Positions 63,431 to 64,000 of a stretch of 64,000 nucleotides of DNA are shown piece after piece. Within the stretch, counting starts at the first letter, position 1. The number at the start of each line of letters is the position of its first letter. The notes beneath the pieces are model-generated. The model was not told where the DNA came from. It ran no database searches and was given only the letters and a program-made list of their open reading frames with translations. A program made the position numbers and the translations under genes. The DNA comes from Gemmatimonadota bacterium (GTDB taxonomy: Bacteria > Latescibacterota > UBA2968 > GCA-2709665), in assembly GCA_028877215.1 (NCBI GenBank), contig JAPPFJ010000006.1, positions 62,001 to 126,000 on the forward strand, read 5' to 3'.

Positions 63431-64000
63431 TAAAATGAAAACTTCGCGAAATCCCTGAGTGTCCCTTCGACCATCTGAAATAGGTAAATCGCAATCACAT
63501 ATTTTAATATAGGTCCGACTTAACCACGTGTATTTCCATCGTACCGTTGGATTTGTCCGCAACTTCCGTACGAGGTGGCCTCCAAATATATATGGATTCT
63601 CGCGCGGCGGTGACGGCTCCCATCCGAACACCGTCGTGGTGGTGGCTGTATGGCTGAAGGAGTCCACTCGAAACGTCTTCCAAATCAAACACATCGATCG
63701 TCCCAGACGGATTTATCATATAGACGACCCATTCCCACGTTGGAGATCTCCGGTGGTAGAATGAGACGAATAGATATCGATCTTCAACTAATGTCATAGA
63801 TCCTACTTTGGTAATTTCCAACTGTCTCAATTCGTCGAAAGTTCCACGCTCGATATCGTGGTAGCGATCGGGCAACCCAACGAAGCCTTTTGGGCGCCTG
63901 CCAAATTTCGCCGTAATCTCACCTGTTACCGCATCAATCACTTTGACCATGTAGTCATTCGGGCCGAGATAATAAAACACTTGTAATGAAGCATTATAGC
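63430..64000 (-). repeat. Duplicated segment, copy 2
   Basis: Matches 61215-61800 with scattered substitutions, same orientation, and continues to the window edge. Confidence 0.75.
63504..64000 (-). CDS. Six-bladed beta-propeller lipoprotein, second copy, partial
   Basis: The C-terminal ~165 residues of a paralogue of the 61278-62468 protein; the frame is open through the right edge. FYYLGPNDYMVKVIDAVTGE and TAKFGRRPKGFVGLPDRYHD are nearly the same as in copy 1, and it ends MEIHVVKSDLY. Divergence is clear in ~15-25% of residues (for example SHHHDGVRMGAVTAARES against SEQEGVRMGAIAAAQES), mostly conservative, so the gene is probably still under selection. Adjacent on its 3' side to an IS4 remnant rather than to a Cys-rich peptide gene. 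Confidence 0.75.
   Translation of the reverse strand, partial: YNASLQVFYYLGPNDYMVKVIDAVTGEITAKFGRRPKGFVGLPDRYHDIERGTFDELRQLEITKVGSMTLVEDRYLFVSFYHRRSPTWEWVVYMINPSGTIDVFDLEDVSSGLLQPYSHHHDGVRMGAVTAARESIYIWRPPRTEVADKSNGTMEIHVVKSDLY

Noticed and set aside
62987..63694. A 235-residue minus-strand open frame taken as a real membrane protein
   Set aside because: It is a chance fusion of antisense-frame propeller text, an IS4 transposase tail and a flippase fragment with a frameshift.
1..64000. tRNA, rRNA or CRISPR arrays
   Set aside because: No cloverleaf with T-loop consensus, no rRNA-like stretches and no regularly spaced direct repeats were found on reading; a dedicated search was not possible.

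Overview
The window looks like a chromosomal piece of an uncultured, diderm, polymer-degrading bacterium. The best guess is the Latescibacterota/Poribacteria area of the FCB group. The evidence is gene content: two GWxTD-domain TPR lipoprotein-like proteins, a PorV-type beta-barrel next to a TonB receptor and a protein with a type IX-style C-terminal sorting domain, a DUF6785-type membrane protein, PhyH and heparinase II/III genes, and EF-hand/dockerin-like calcium loops. No 16S or ribosomal protein gene is present, so this placement is inference. No tRNA, rRNA or CRISPR array was seen.

Layout: 0-11.4 kb is a catabolic block (PhyH edge fragment, heparinase II/III lyase, aldo/keto reductase, Gfo/Idh/MocA oxidoreductase, zinc alcohol dehydrogenase, aminotransferase, CocE hydrolase, sulfatase). 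It is suited to stripping and oxidising sulfated or uronate-rich sugars. 11.4-26.8 kb holds an NHL lipoprotein, an FGE-like protein with calcium loops, two GWxTD proteins, a class III aminotransferase, a DUF6785 membrane protein, gamma-glutamyltranspeptidase and two broken genes (a clan AA protease with an in-frame TGA, and a DegT aminotransferase with its middle deleted). 27.1-34.5 kb is a leftward outer-membrane operon (beta-barrel, TonB receptor, sorted secreted protein, PorV) behind a strong promoter and a leader terminator. 34.9-41.7 kb has sucD, rpiA, an XRE-MBL fusion, a large metallopeptidase/propeller/barrel protein and a TPR protein.

From about 41.8 kb to the right edge the sequence changes character. 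It is less GC-rich and has more gaps, repeats and broken genes. It carries a BtrH-like acyltransferase with a frameshifted formyltransferase, a kelch lipoprotein, a three-gene RND efflux operon, and then a compact leftward module: ABC exporter, subtilase-DUF1611 fusion, acyl carrier protein and a small protein. The small protein shares a helical segment with the BtrH-like protein. This module is bracketed by two ~200 bp direct repeats. Beyond it lie a membrane thioredoxin-like protein, a cysteine-rich mini-protein with a strong ribosome binding site, and a six-bladed propeller lipoprotein. A second copy of the propeller runs off the edge and is joined to IS4 transposase and flippase remnants.

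The most novel candidate is this right-hand region. It looks like a peptide or acyl-peptide tailoring and export system (ACP, BtrH-like, formyltransferase, subtilase-DUF1611, ABC exporter, thioredoxin, Cys-rich peptide, propeller lipoprotein), partly decayed and shaped by repeats and IS elements. That it is one system is inference from gene content and position only.
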